In this document: piece after piece, positions 10,315 to 22,918 of the stretch
Layout of the letters: every line of letters starts with the position of its first letter
Numbering within the stretch: the stretch's first letter is position 1
NCBI RefSeq assembly: GCF_036884655.1
Contig: NC_088340.1
Location: 10,100,001 to 10,164,000 of the forward strand
Origin: Musa acuminata AAA Group
Taxonomy: Eukaryota > Streptophyta > Magnoliopsida > Zingiberales > Musaceae
Length of the DNA: 64,000 bases
Direction of reading: 5' to 3'
Position numbers and translations under genes: made by a program
Notes under the pieces: generated by a model
Told to the model about the DNA's origin: nothing
The model's input: the letters and a program-made list of their open reading frames with translations, nothing else
Databases searched by the model: none

Positions 10315-11810
10315 TGCTAGTCATAAGTGCCCAACAAGCCAATCACGTGAGTGATGGCACGTGTGACTTGATACAGAATCTTTTTGCTTATTATATTTTG
10401 GCGTATATCACTTTATAACTATTGCATAAATGCATATGTATTGTGATGTCCTTGGATTTGTGCAATGGGAATCGGATCGTGATGAGATCACGATAATGAG
10501 ATCGATTCACCTTTAAACACATATCCTAAATAATCCCGGTCATAGGTTACTCGAGAGGGACATCGTGATAACCGGATAGACTGGTGTGCTGTATACCCGT
10601 CCATATGATGGATGCAGCTGGTCTCATAGCTGCTCGTGTAGGGACACTAGGGATACAGTACAGGTGCTCATTGGAGAATGAGTTCACTGATTGATCCGCT
10701 TACGGAATGCTGGATGGTTGATGATGCCTTATTGTCAGACAACGATTCCGTAGTCCTAGTGGTGTATCTGGTTCTTAGACTTGAGACACCAAGGATGTCC
10801 TGTATGAGTGCTCCACTCTTTGATACCAGACTTATAGGTTTGGCTGTTCCCAGATCTAGTACAGCTGGTCATTGGGAGTGGTAGTCGACCTTACGAGGGC
10901 TATTGAGTGTCGATAGAGGATCATCCACTCTCGGTATCATGAGAGGAATATCCCATGTGTTCTTGCTCAGACAAATCCCTGGCCAGGGTCATTCGGGTTG
11001 AGAGAGAAAGAGTTCTCCGGGAGAATCCGATTAGAGCGAGACTCGAGTAGAAACCGTATGGGTCTGACAGCACCATGCTCGATATACGGTCTCTGGGATA
11101 TTAGATGGATGAGGGACTATAGGTACATGGTAACTGAGGACAGACAGGTCCAATGAATTGGATTCCCCTGTATCGTCTGGGGACTACGGTGTAGTGGCCT
11201 AGTACTTCCGTAGTCGATGAGTCGAGTGAATTATTACAGAGATAATAATTCACTTAGTTAGAAGGAGTTCTGACAGGTATGACTCACGGCCAGCTCGATA
11301 TTGGGCCTAGAGGGTCACACACATATGGTAGGCATTGCGATGAGTAGAGGTTCGGATATGAGATATCCGACGGAGCCCTTGTCTTATTGGATGCAGATCC
11401 AATACCCACTAGGGAAAGGACCCATTAGGGTTTTGACACGGGATCTCTATAAATAGGAGGGATTCACAGCCTCATAGGCTAGAGTCTTTGCTTGCCCTTC
11501 CTATTCTCCTCTCCCTCTCCACCTCAGAGTAGGCCTGGAGTTTTGAGGAGCGTCGTCGCAACCCTGCTGTGTGGATCACCGCTAGAGAGGAGGACGCTTG
11601 ACCTCCTTCACCCTCTCCTAAGGATCTGCAAGGAAACAGGGATATACGATCTCCCTAGGTAACACAATCTCTATACGCAGTTTTGTGTTTTTGCGGATTT
11701 TGCGCACCAATCTTCGCACGACGATGAACATCCTTTTGGGAATCGGGGATTTTTGTTTTCTTGTTCTTCCGCTGCGCATATGATGTCGCCCCCCCTATGA
11801 TTTCCCAACA
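10315..11810 (+). repeat. 3' LTR of Copia copy 1
   Basis: 1496 bp, TG...CA, followed by the TSD CCTTG (11811-11815). Only about two substitutions from the left LTR were found by eye. Confidence 0.97.
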
Positions 11811-11815
11811 CCTTG

Positions 11816-13610
11816 GAGTTTGGGTCCAGTTCCTTCACCTGTAGTTCATGATGATCATGGGGGAGATGAACAAGAAGATTATGGTGAGAATACTAGTGAT
11901 GATACACCTACAGTTGATGATGCTGAACCAACTGAACAGACACCTCCACCACCAGTTGAGATTCCATTGAGAAGATCCACTAGAGAGCGACAACCCTCTA
12001 CCAGATATCCTCCACATGAGTATGTTATGCTTACTGACGGGGGAGAGCCAGAAACTTACCAAGAAGCTATTCTACATGAGAATAAGAGTGAGTGGGTTAA
12101 AGCCATGCAAGAAGAGATGAGATCCTTGCTTGAGAACCACACCTATGACTTGGTAAAGCTGCCGAAAGAGAAGAAAGCTCTCAAGAATAAGTGGGTTTAT
12201 AAATTGAAGACTGAAAATAATAGCTCACAACAAAGATACAAGGCACGACTAGTTGTGAAAGGATTCAGTCATAAGAAAGGTATTGACTTTGAAGAAATAT
12301 TTTCTCCGATTATGAAAATGTCCTCTATCCGAGTTGTTCTTGGTTTGGTTGCCCGCTTGAATTTAGAAGTTGAGCAACTTGATGTAAAAACAGCATTTCT
12401 TCATGGTGACTTAGAAGAAGAAATTTACATGGAGCAACCAGAAGGTTTCAAAGTCAAGGGAAAAGAAAATCTGGTATGTAAGCTTAGGAAAATCTTATAT
12501 GGACTCAAACAGGCACCTAGACAGTAGTACAAGAAGTTTGATTCCGTTATGATGAGCCAAGGGTATGATAGAACCACATCTGATCATTGTGTGTTTATGA
12601 AGAAATTTTCATATGATGATTTTATTATTTTACTGCTATATGTTGATGATATATTGATTGTTGGCCATGATGTTAGAAAAATTGAAAAGCTTAAAAGAGA
12701 GCTAAGTAAGTCTTTTTCCATGAAAGACTTAGGATCGGTGAGACAAATACTTGGCATGAAGATTCTTCATGATAGGAATAAAAGGAAGATTTGGCTATCT
12801 TAGGAGACTTACATTGAAAAGGTTCTTGAAAGATTCAACATGAGTAAAGCCAAAGCAGTTTGTTCTCCACTTGCAGGTCATTTCAAGCTGAGTTCAAAAC
12901 AATGTCCTACAGGTGAGAAAGAAAAAGAAGAAATATCCAGAGTGCCTTACTCGTATACAGTAGGCAGTTTGATGTATGCTATGGTTTGTACTAGGCCAGA
13001 TATAGCTCATGCAGTTGGAGTTGTTAGCTGATTTCTCTCAAATCCTGGAAAGGAACATTGGGCAGTAGTGAAATGGATATTAAGATATCTAAGAGGTACT
13101 TCCAGGTTGTGTTTATGTTTTGGTAATGATGAACCTATGTTAGAAGGGTACACCGATGCAGACATGGCAGGTGATACTGATTCCAGGAAGTCCACTTCGG
13201 GATTCTTGATGACATTTGCAGGAGGAGCAGTCTCTTGGCAGTCTAAGTTACAGAAGTGTGTTGCTCTATCAACCACAGAAGTAGAATACATAGCAGTTAC
13301 TGAAGCCTGCAAGGAAGCTTTATGGATGAAAAAGTTTCTACAGGAATTGGGCTTGAAACAGGAAGGATATACTGTTTACTGTAACAGTCAAAGCGCTATT
13401 CACCTCTCCAAGAATTCAACATACCATTCTAGATCCAAGCATATTGATGTGAGATATCACTGGATTCGTGATGTGCTTGAGATGAAAGAATTACAATTGG
13501 AAAAGGTGCATACCAATGATAATGGTTCAGATATGTTGAGAAAGTCTTTGTCTAAGGAGAAGCTTGAAGCATGTAGGCGAAGAGCGGGCTTGGTACAACC
13601 CATCATATGA
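11816..13610 (+). pseudogene. Outer Copia pol, 3' half (reverse transcriptase, RNase H)
   Basis: This continues the frame broken at 3031. It carries the acidic linker, a reverse transcriptase (KARLVVKGF, DVKTAFLHG, YVDD) and RNase H (TDAD, TTEVEY). Stops are TAG 12525-12527, TAG 12801-12803 and TGA 13029-13031. The third RNase H acidic residue is Asn (AAC 13383-13385) where copy 1 has the Asp of CDN. The final stop is TGA 13608-13610. All lesions fit C-to-T or G-to-A change. It cannot encode a working replicase. Confidence 0.92.
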
Positions 13611-13626
13611 GCTGGAGGGGAAGAAT
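13611..13626 (+). other. Polypurine tract of the outer element
   Basis: GCTGGAGGGGAAGAAT lies between the pol stop and the right LTR and has the purine-rich composition expected of the plus-strand primer site. Confidence 0.75.
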
Positions 13627-14317
13627 TATTGGGTCCAGTCCATATGTGGGCTTGGACAATTTGGGTCATAAGCCCAAATCAACTAATTGGATATTAGAGA
13701 GAACGAAATTAGGGTGAGATTAGAGTAAGAGCGTGCAGCGTGCAGCGGCGCGCAGAGAAAAAAGGAGAGAGAAATAGAGAGAGAAAGTAAGGTTTCTGAG
13801 TTTTTTTGCTTGACGATCGGTGGCCAAACGTTGTCAGTTTCGGCCCAAATTTTATGTGGAGAATCCTTGCAGCAAACTCTACAATCCTAACGGTGTTGAT
13901 CTATAGTTTACCCTCTCTAAGGTACTTTCCTGCGATATCTACTTTGTGAGACCTAGAATTCTCTTCGGAGGAGATCCACCTATGTGCTGAAGATATGTTA
14001 TTCTTGAGCCAAGATCTATGTTCTTGATGTTATTCTGATCCTCTAGTTATTCTAGAGAAGACCTACTGTAAACCTATTATCATTATTATTGATAGTGGAA
14101 GTTTGAGGTGGACTACGGTCCCATGGTTTTTCCCACATTGGGTTTTCCACGTTAAAAAGATTTGGTCTCACTGTGTGATTGATTTATTGCTCTATTGTTT
14201 ATGTTGTGCTGATTGATATTAGCATTTTGATATCAAGTTGGTATTTTGATGAGGAACCTATTTTGATATACAAAGAGGGAAAAGAATTATTCCGCATTAA
14301 CAGGTTTCTTCCCAACA
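13627..14317 (+). repeat. 3' LTR of the outer Copia element
   Basis: 691 bp, beginning TATTGGG where the left LTR has TGTTGGG (terminal TG lost by G-to-A) and ending CCCAACA before the TSD GTAGT. Confidence 0.93.
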
Positions 14318-14322
14318 GTAGT

Positions 14323-15773
14323 AACCCCCAACACAGGTGGTGGTACCGCTAGGACCCGGGAAACCCGGGATGAGACCTTTTTTGGCTTTATTTTTGAAGC
14401 CAATTTGGGTCTATAAATACTCCAACTATTCCTGCATGGAATAGCAAGAAATTTGAGCAAAACTCTATGATGCTAAAATTATCAACCTTATTAGAAAGTT
14501 GAGTTCCCTCCTCCTAAAATATAGAGAGAGTTTTAAGGGAGGTGTGTGAGGGAAACTTTATAAAAAAGGGGTGTAAAGGTTGTCTCATAAATCTATGAAA
14601 ACGAGGTGTAAAAGGGTAGTTGACCTTCGCTCATTGAAGGAATATCGTTAGTGGATGCCGGTAGCCTCGACGGAAGAGAAATCGACGGGTTGGATGTAGG
14701 TCACAACGACCGAACCACTATAAAAATCTGATTTACATTTATTTCTTGTTATTTACCTTTACATTACAAATTGATTTCTTATTCTCACTACGCTCTTATA
14801 CACTTTAAGTTGACATCTTCCGAGATCAATTTTAATCGAAACAAAAGATTTTTGAACGACATAGTTTTTACTGCTACACTAACTGACCCCCCCTCTTAGT
14901 GTCGACTCATTCCTAATAATTTCAGGAAAGCTGTTGCTTGTGCTAATGATGTCATATGCATAAACTAGTAAGTATATGGTATGTCTATCATCGCATAAAC
15001 AAGGAGCTCTCAAATTTTAAATCAACAAAGCCAATAAACATTAGGAATGAGCCAAGATCATTGTACTAGACTCTTGGAGCAGCCAAGATCATTGTATACA
15101 TGGATAGGATGTTGTGGGTGAACAAAGTGAGGGGTTGTTGTAGAGAGACATCATTAGTCAAGGTCTTTTGCAAGAAAATATTATTAACATCTAACTATCA
15201 TAAGTGCCAACATTAAGTGGGAAAAAACACATAAAGATAAGTCAAATTATCATTGATTTGATTATATAATTAAAGGTTTATGTAAAATCAATATTCGATC
15301 GTTGATGAAACTCTATAACTACTAGGCGATTGGATGACATAAGCGGCCATGTGGGATTACAAAGTAAGGTATCATATTCCGACACATATGTGATGCTAGT
15401 GAGAGGATTTTTATGCTTGAGTGATGGAGAGCTTGTGGTGGTGTAGAGATCATGGATTTGATGTAGTTTAATGGTATTATTTTTGGAGATTATTTTTGGA
15501 GCATGTTATCATTTGATGTTTAGTCCCAATAGTATGATTGAGTTATGTTTATGGTATGACAGTTGGTGATGAGTTTGTGACACACACATAATCAAGCTAA
15601 TGCATAGTAGTGTCACTTGACCAATAAGAAGACAAAGGCATCTCTTATTGTGTTATGACGTAACTACAATTGGTGATACAAAGTTATCTGATGAAGAGGT
15701 GTGATAATGTAAAATAGGAACAATAAGAGAGTAGGGATATGGAGGAGAGCTAGTGATTGAGTAACAAAACATA
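14323..15773. repeat. Non-coding, old retrotransposon debris
   Basis: The first 600 bases continue the GGTGGTACC block of the window start and run into a segment ending CTCTTAGTGTCGAC, reminiscent of SIRE-type LTR ends. The remainder (about 14930-15773) is AT-rich with no recognisable coding sequence. Confidence 0.4.
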
Positions 15774-15778
15774 GAACT

Positions 15779-15861
15779 TGTTGGTCCAGCCCATATGTGG
15801 GCTTGGACAATTAGGCCTATTGAATCCAAATCATTAATCAAATGAAAGAAATTAAATAGAG

Positions 15862-15914
<53 letters not shown>

Positions 15915-16348
15915 TAGGGTTGTGAGAGGGAGAGAGAAAAAGAAAGAGAAAGATTAGGATTTTGAGTTTTCTGCTTGACAGTAGCCAAACGTTGTTAGTT
16001 TTAATCCAAATTTTATGTGAAGAATTCTTGCAGTAAACTTTACAATCCTAATGGTGTTGATCTATAGTTTATCCTCTCTAAGGTACTTTCCTGCTATACT
16101 TATTTTGTGAGACCTAGAATTCTCTTACGAGGAGATCCATCCTATGTGAAAGTTTGAGGCGGACTATGGTCTCATGGTTTTTCCCGCATTGGGTTTTTCA
16201 CATTAAAAGATTTGGTCTCACTATGTGATTGATTTATTGCTTTATAATGTGCTGGTTGAATTTTCATTTTGATATGAAGTTGGTAGTTTGATGAGGAACC
16301 CATTTTGATAGAAAAAAATTATTCTGTTTTAATAAGTTTTTCCTAACA
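15779..16348 (+). mobile_element. Solo LTR of the outer Copia family
   Basis: A single diverged LTR that aligns with 165-837 and 13627-14317 (TTGGTCCAGCC start, CCTAACA end), flanked on both sides by GAACT (15774-15778 and 16349-16353). No internal sequence follows. Exact TSDs around one LTR indicate unequal LTR-LTR recombination after a full insertion. A TA microsatellite (about 15867-15915) has expanded inside it. Confidence 0.93.
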
Positions 16349-16353
16349 GAACT

Positions 16354-18824
16354 GAGAAGAGATAGTTTTGATATGTATCCATATAAATCTAATAATAAAT
16401 GGATGTGGTGGTGATCCTCACCACCGAAGAAGTAAGGATTTCAAATGGAAAGTTATATTCAACAAATATAACATGGCGAGATATAAAGAGCTTGTTAATT
16501 TGAGGATTAAAATATCAAAAAATATAATGTTTAAGGGAGAACTTGATAAAGACATTATCTAGATCTAGGTTCTAAATTGTGTGAGGTATATAGACGAAGC
16601 CAGGGATTGTGATTTGAAGGCTTGTGAAACAATTAGTTAAATAGTGACCGGAGTTATAAGTTTGGGGTAGGCATGTGATTCATGAGGTGAACAACGGTTT
16701 CAAAGGTTGTTGGCCAAAAGGAAAGCAACAGGTGATAGAGAGAGATCGATTTCAATCAGTCCTCTATGTTCTTGTTTGATGGAGCTAACAAGTTGGAGTG
16801 TACGTGATGACAACTCAAGATAATTCACAAGTCAAAAGGTAGGATGGGCTTGGTATTCTTCACCTTCTTCATTTTTTAGTAAATTATCTTAATGATGGAC
16901 CCGAAGAAGCTTTCAATTACATATCAAAAAACGAGTGAAAACTGACGTAAATTTATATTTTTATTTAAGATGGTAGAGTCATGTATATTTGGTGAAAGAA
17001 TCCAAAAAAATAACATAAAATCTGAAATTTTCAAAGAAAATTACTAGTGTAGGACTCCAAATAGCATAAATAACTCTAAGCAGTTTAGAGATAGATATAG
17101 AAGATGCTCCGAAAGGTAATCTAACTTTTATTACCAAGATAAGTCACAATGAGGAACTTTTATTGATTCTAAAATTGTAAGGGAGTAAAGAGAGGTTAAT
17201 TGTGGACCAAGGATATCTCAATGTTTAGATCTTTTATAGGAAAGATCTTTTATAGGAAACAAGTCAGCAAAGAACTCAATAGAAGTATTATTTTATCTGT
17301 AAAACTGAGAGATATAGATAATATTTTTTTTATGTGAAATGTATATAAAATATCATCGAGTTTAAAAATGATCGTGTGTAAATTAAATGATATGTGACTA
17401 GTGTGATCAAATTTTGGTATCATCTCTAACGATGATATGTTCATTCCTACCATAGTTATGGATGGATATATTCATAGGTCAAAGATTTCGTAATGTGAAG
17501 CATCAAAGCCAACGATTTAGTTGCCTTGATGAGTAGTCAAACGATTATGATGTTTACTCGAGAGCAATTGGATGTGACGTTGGGCTTTGGTCGAGATCAA
17601 CTTAGTTTTGTTGTATGGCAACTTTATCACACAATTGGCAGATGACACTTCACAGATTGTTATTATTACAACATTAGGACTTGTGATAGTAATTATTGGG
17701 GTTGAAGTTGTTTCCTGGATTTTCTTTGGGAGACTTCTTATTTGACCTTCGTTCTTATTTTGTTAGTTGTCCTTCCCTTTGAACTTTTAGTTGAACTAGG
17801 TTGTAATTACTAGTCTTATCTTCTTTTCTTCTCATTTCAAATATATTTCATGATCAAACAGTTTGTCCTACAATTTTTCAAATAACATCGGTGAGTCATA
17901 CACTTGAATTAAAACTACCAGCTACTTATTATCATTTCTTAGGTCATTGAGGGATATCGACGATGATTTTTTCATCACTGAAAGAATAACCTATTAAGAT
18001 CAAACCATCTATAATAATTTTTTTAAATTTCAATAGTTACCACTTGGGCTACTACAATGGGGGACCTTAACTCTCTTTTAGTAGGAGTAATAGATAAACA
18101 AGAGAAGGTTGAGGATGCCGTCAACATGGTAGAGGGAAGACGATAAAGACACCATTGAAGAATTCAACGAGGAATAAGTCAAGAAAAACTTTTGCCTGTA
18201 AAGAACCCCAAGATAGGTAGCGCCTTCCGTTCTCCAAGAATCATACAGGTTCGATGGGTGAGAAGGAGAAGAGGGCGATGTTGTGGTAGTTGTCTTAGGA
18301 GAGAGAGATCATTGTCCCGAAGTAATAATAGGAGACATATACTTACTTAAAGCAAAAGGGTTATGATACCATGAAATAGATATTACAATTTGAATAATGC
18401 ATCAATGATATGTTGAAGACGTATGTCGATCATTTCTTTGTTGGTGGGAGAGATGAAGATACAGTCATAGATAAGAGAGTGTCTTAACGAATATGAAGAG
18501 TGGGAGGTGTTGTAGATACAGTGTCTTACGAAAGCAACGAATATGAAGAAAAGGAGTCTTAAAAGACGAAGATACAATGTCTTCTGAAGGTAATAAATAC
18601 GAAGAAAAGGAGTCTTAAAAGACTAGAAGTCATGTTTACAGTGCTCCACTTATTTCCTCAAAGATAAAAAGTCTAATTTAAGATAATACATGCCTAGGAA
18701 CTCTCACTGGCATAACGGTGCTTACGTTACATGACCTTGCTAAGTCCTTACTGCATACTGGTAGCTTCCACGATGACATATTATTGAGATGCAGGAATTG
18801 GATGAGGATCGACTGTTGATGTTC
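16354..18824. other. AT-rich intergenic sequence, no gene seen
   Basis: Only short frames broken by many stops occur. Parts near 16370-16560 and 17960-18330 read like eroded transposon or gene scraps, but none can be assigned. A three-copy imperfect tandem repeat lies at 18485-18625. Confidence 0.5.
18485..18625. repeat. Imperfect tandem repeat, about 50-57 bases, three copies
   Basis: Units start AACGAATATGAAG or AATAAATACGAAG at about 18487, 18535 and 18592 and share AAAAGGAGTCTTAAAAGAC in the last two. Confidence 0.6.
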
Positions 18825-20013
<1,189 letters not shown>

Positions 20014-20085
20014 TTCCTCTCTTTTACTTCACTACCCCTTGCTCGTCTTTTCGCACTTGAGTGAGAGGCGTCTCGCTCCCTGTGC

Positions 20086-20093
20086 TATTTATA
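20086..20093 (-). promoter_or_regulatory. TATA box of the ACC oxidase gene
   Basis: TATAAATA on the minus strand, 73 bases before the start codon, in a GC-rich setting. It is the expected spacing for a short plant 5' UTR. Confidence 0.7.
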
Positions 20094-22136
20094 GCGGCTG
20101 GGAGAGAGCGACAGGGGTATGAACGGCTGCAAAATCGGAGAACAGCACTCGTGGTGGGAGTGTTGGATCCCATCTCCGCTGGTCCCTCGACTCGCGTGGT
20201 GTGATGGCTGGGAGAGCGGAAGAAGCCATAGCCTGCTTTTGACGAGACTTTGGCGCTGCTGCTACTGCAAAGTTGAAAGGAATGTTGTGTCCATATGTGC
20301 AAGTGGATGGAACTAGTGTTGCAGAAGGTAACACCTCACTGAAATCTTGGAGATAAGGTCCCAGTTGGTGCATTTGTTAGAACGCCCCTCTCGTCATTTG
20401 CCTGGAAGCTTCGTGCTGTGGCGTGAACAAACGAGACTCGTCTGAGCAAATGTGTCAAAAGTAGGGAAAATATTTCTAGCTGGGTGAATAGTTTCTTCAA
20501 CCTCAGCTTCATCTTTACGACTTGATACTAACAACGTATCGTGGGTCACTGCGTCGCTCTCGAATCCGTCTCTGTTATGCATATTTGTCGTCTCAAGGTG
20601 CCGTCCGGAGGAGGCCATCTCATGCATGCACGCCTGATTCATCTCCATTTCTTTGGTTCCTCGCGCAGTCGTTAACTCGGTGACAGGTAACTCCAAACCA
20701 CAGCCTCAAAGGTTCCTTTCTCATCCTAACCCTTCATGCCTCTGCCCCAGTGGAAATTGGATACGTATGTAAGCATCAATGCCGCCGAATAGACACGGCA
20801 TTCTTGGTGTTGCCGATACATCTTTCAGAGTGGAACTATTGCCCACACCGTTGCTTTGCTTCTCTCCTGAAGTCTCATCTGTCATTTCGTCGAACACTCG
20901 GTGTGTCCTCGAGAGCTCTGGGCGACAGCGGTGTGGCATCGACCCCGCCGCCGTGTGCTCCTGCTCGTGCACCTTTCACCTAATCCGCGACATGTGCCCG
21001 CCCACATGACACGGCACGAGGTTGTGGGAGTCGGTTCGGGCGCCGCGCGCGCGACACAGCATGTTGCACGGCGCTGCCATCCCACCGCCGTGTGCCCCCA
21101 CGATCGGGACCTCCGGTCGGTTTACCACGTCCGTGACATGTTCGACGGAAGTAGTGCCGAACCGGTGATGTGGTAGTACGACTCAACCCACTCAGTGGTT
21201 TCATATTATGATGAGATTGGATAGGAGATAGGGGATAGGGGGTGGGGTTTAGTTTAGCTCCCAAATGACAGGGGTTCGTAGGATGAGATGCAAGCGCACC
21301 CTATCTGTTGTCCCTTCTCCGAAAGCCAAAAAAGAGGACGTGAGAAAAAGTTGGCGTCGCCAACCTTTGGTACCTGATAAAAGGATCTCCGAATAAAGAT
21401 CGGCGGGAGGGGACTAAATTAACCGGCGTTGCTCGTCGGTCAAGCGCTTGCTTTACGGCCTCTGTGGTCGACTCCTCCCGCACTCGCCCCCAACATGTTC
21501 GACGAAAGTGACTCTGCAAAGCAAGACGGCGTGCGTGCATGCACGCCTTGCCCCCTTCTTTCGTTGCCTTTTTCACCCAGACGGCTCCCCCCTCCCAACT
21601 CGGCATGACGAAGTTGATGAAGCTGTAGAAGAAGTGTGTCCGATTTAGCCATTCCTTTAGGAAAATTTAGGTGTCGTTGGATTCCTTTTAATCCTTTCAA
21701 GAGCATGTAAATTAATAACGTTTCTTCTTCTCCCATTCTTTTACCTATTTTTTTCTTTTTTCCCTGCAGTTATTATCTAATTTATTACTTATTAAGTTAT
21801 GTTTTTATAATCTAAGCCGGAACTCAGATCCAACCTTCCGAACATGAACAAATCTATATCAATCCCTACAAAATTATATGCTCCGCTTAAGTTAATAAAT
21901 AATATAAATAATATGATTAGCTTTTTGAATAAGAGTTATCTATTAAGAATGTACATTAAAAGTCATTTTATAGTGAGCTTCACGTGTCGTCACCTCCACA
22001 AAAGACTTTGGTCATTAAGTACATGGTGTGTATTTTCCAAACTTGAATTCAATTGTTGCATGTAGAATCTAAGACATAACCTATTAAATCATGCGATATT
22101 GGTTGAACGATAGTGAGATAATGATTATCTTTATAT

Positions 22137-22300
22137 TAAGATGCTAATTATTTAACATCAAGATATCAATCATCTAACATAAGATATCGACTATCAAACT
22201 CTTAGGTATTGTTTACTTAACATCGAGACGTTTGGTGTTGATCATCTGATATCGAGATATTAGCCTCTTAACATATAGTGTTTACTATCTAATGTCGAGG
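22137..22300. repeat. Short degenerate minisatellite
   Basis: About six imperfect units of 25-30 bases of the type (T)AACATCGAGATATTAATCATC follow each other. Confidence 0.5.
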
Positions 22301-22352
22301 TGTTAATCATCATCATACCTCTAACACTAGTTTTCCTATTGATTTCTCTAGT

Positions 22353-22541
22353 CTTATCTTATAATTTATAATTTAATTGTTGTACATTTTTATTTCTTTA
22401 GTTTTCCTCGTGTTATTTCCTAATTCATCCTTTGTTTTTCTTATCTTATAATTTTTAATTTAACGGTTGCATACTTCTTACTGATTTCTGATTTCTCTAG
22501 TTTTCGTCGTGTTATTTCCTAATTCACCCTTTTTTTTCTTG
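22353..22541. repeat. Two-copy tandem duplication
   Basis: Copies start CTTATCTTATAATTT at 22353 and 22440 and both end in TCGTGTTATTTCCTAATTCA followed by a T-rich tail. The second copy is about 15 bases longer. Confidence 0.6.
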
Positions 22542-22918
22542 AAAGTTAGCCACTAAACACCACTCACTCACGGGCATCTCTCGCCATCCTTACTTTCCCA
22601 TCGCAAAGAAATCTCCTCCGTCCATTTCCATCTTGACGGCCCCCACTTCGCTCCGTAGGTGCCCCGTCATCCGTCTCAACCGAGGCATCGTACGGACCAA
22701 TTCACTCAGCGACGGAGGTGGACCCCACCACAGACATCACGAGCCCAAGGATGCCGCGGTGGGATCGGTGGTTCTCCTGGACCCTGTCGTCCCCCGAGCT
22801 CTACTCCCCTCCTCAACGGAACCAGCCCTCAGTGCCTGCCTCCGCCCTCTCACTCCACCCCTCCCAAACCCAAAAAAATAAAGGAAGAGAAGAGGTCTAA
22901 CTAAAAGCTCGCTCACCT

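Larger units (their letters stand above)
3037..11810 (+). mobile_element. Young, apparently intact Copia LTR retrotransposon (copy 1)
   Basis: Element of 8774 bp: two LTRs of 1496 bp each, primer-binding site at 4534-4545, a long structured leader (4546-6406), a single gag-pol frame (6407-10300), a polypurine tract and TSD CCTTG on both sides. By eye the LTRs differ at only about two positions (11154 and 11190 against 3868 and 3910), so the copy is very recent. Long LTRs and the 8.8-kb size suggest the Angela/Tork side of Copia, which is inference. Every part needed for autonomous retrotransposition seems present. A second, decayed copy of the same family is at 36949-45499. Confidence 0.97.
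165..14317 (+). mobile_element. Outer Copia (Tork/TNT1-like) LTR retrotransposon, decayed and interrupted
   Basis: This LTR element is flanked by the 5-base duplication GTAGT (160-164 and 14318-14322). It has a 673-bp left LTR, a primer-binding site, a very short leader, a gag-pol gene and a 691-bp right LTR. Domain order (gag, zinc knuckle, protease, integrase, reverse transcriptase, RNase H) is that of Ty1/Copia; integrase before reverse transcriptase excludes Gypsy. The peptide resembles the TNT1/Tork lineage. A second Copia element (3037-11810) sits inside its pol gene; without it the element is about 5.4 kb. The LTRs differ at roughly 4-5% of positions plus small indels by eye, so the insertion is old. 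Five in-frame stops make it non-autonomous today. Confidence 0.95.
20094..22918. other. Intergenic region between ACC oxidase and the ARM gene
   Basis: The left half (to about 21650) is mixed GC and would hold the ACC oxidase promoter. The right half is AT-rich with two tandem repeats. Frames here are short and unrecognised. Confidence 0.5.
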
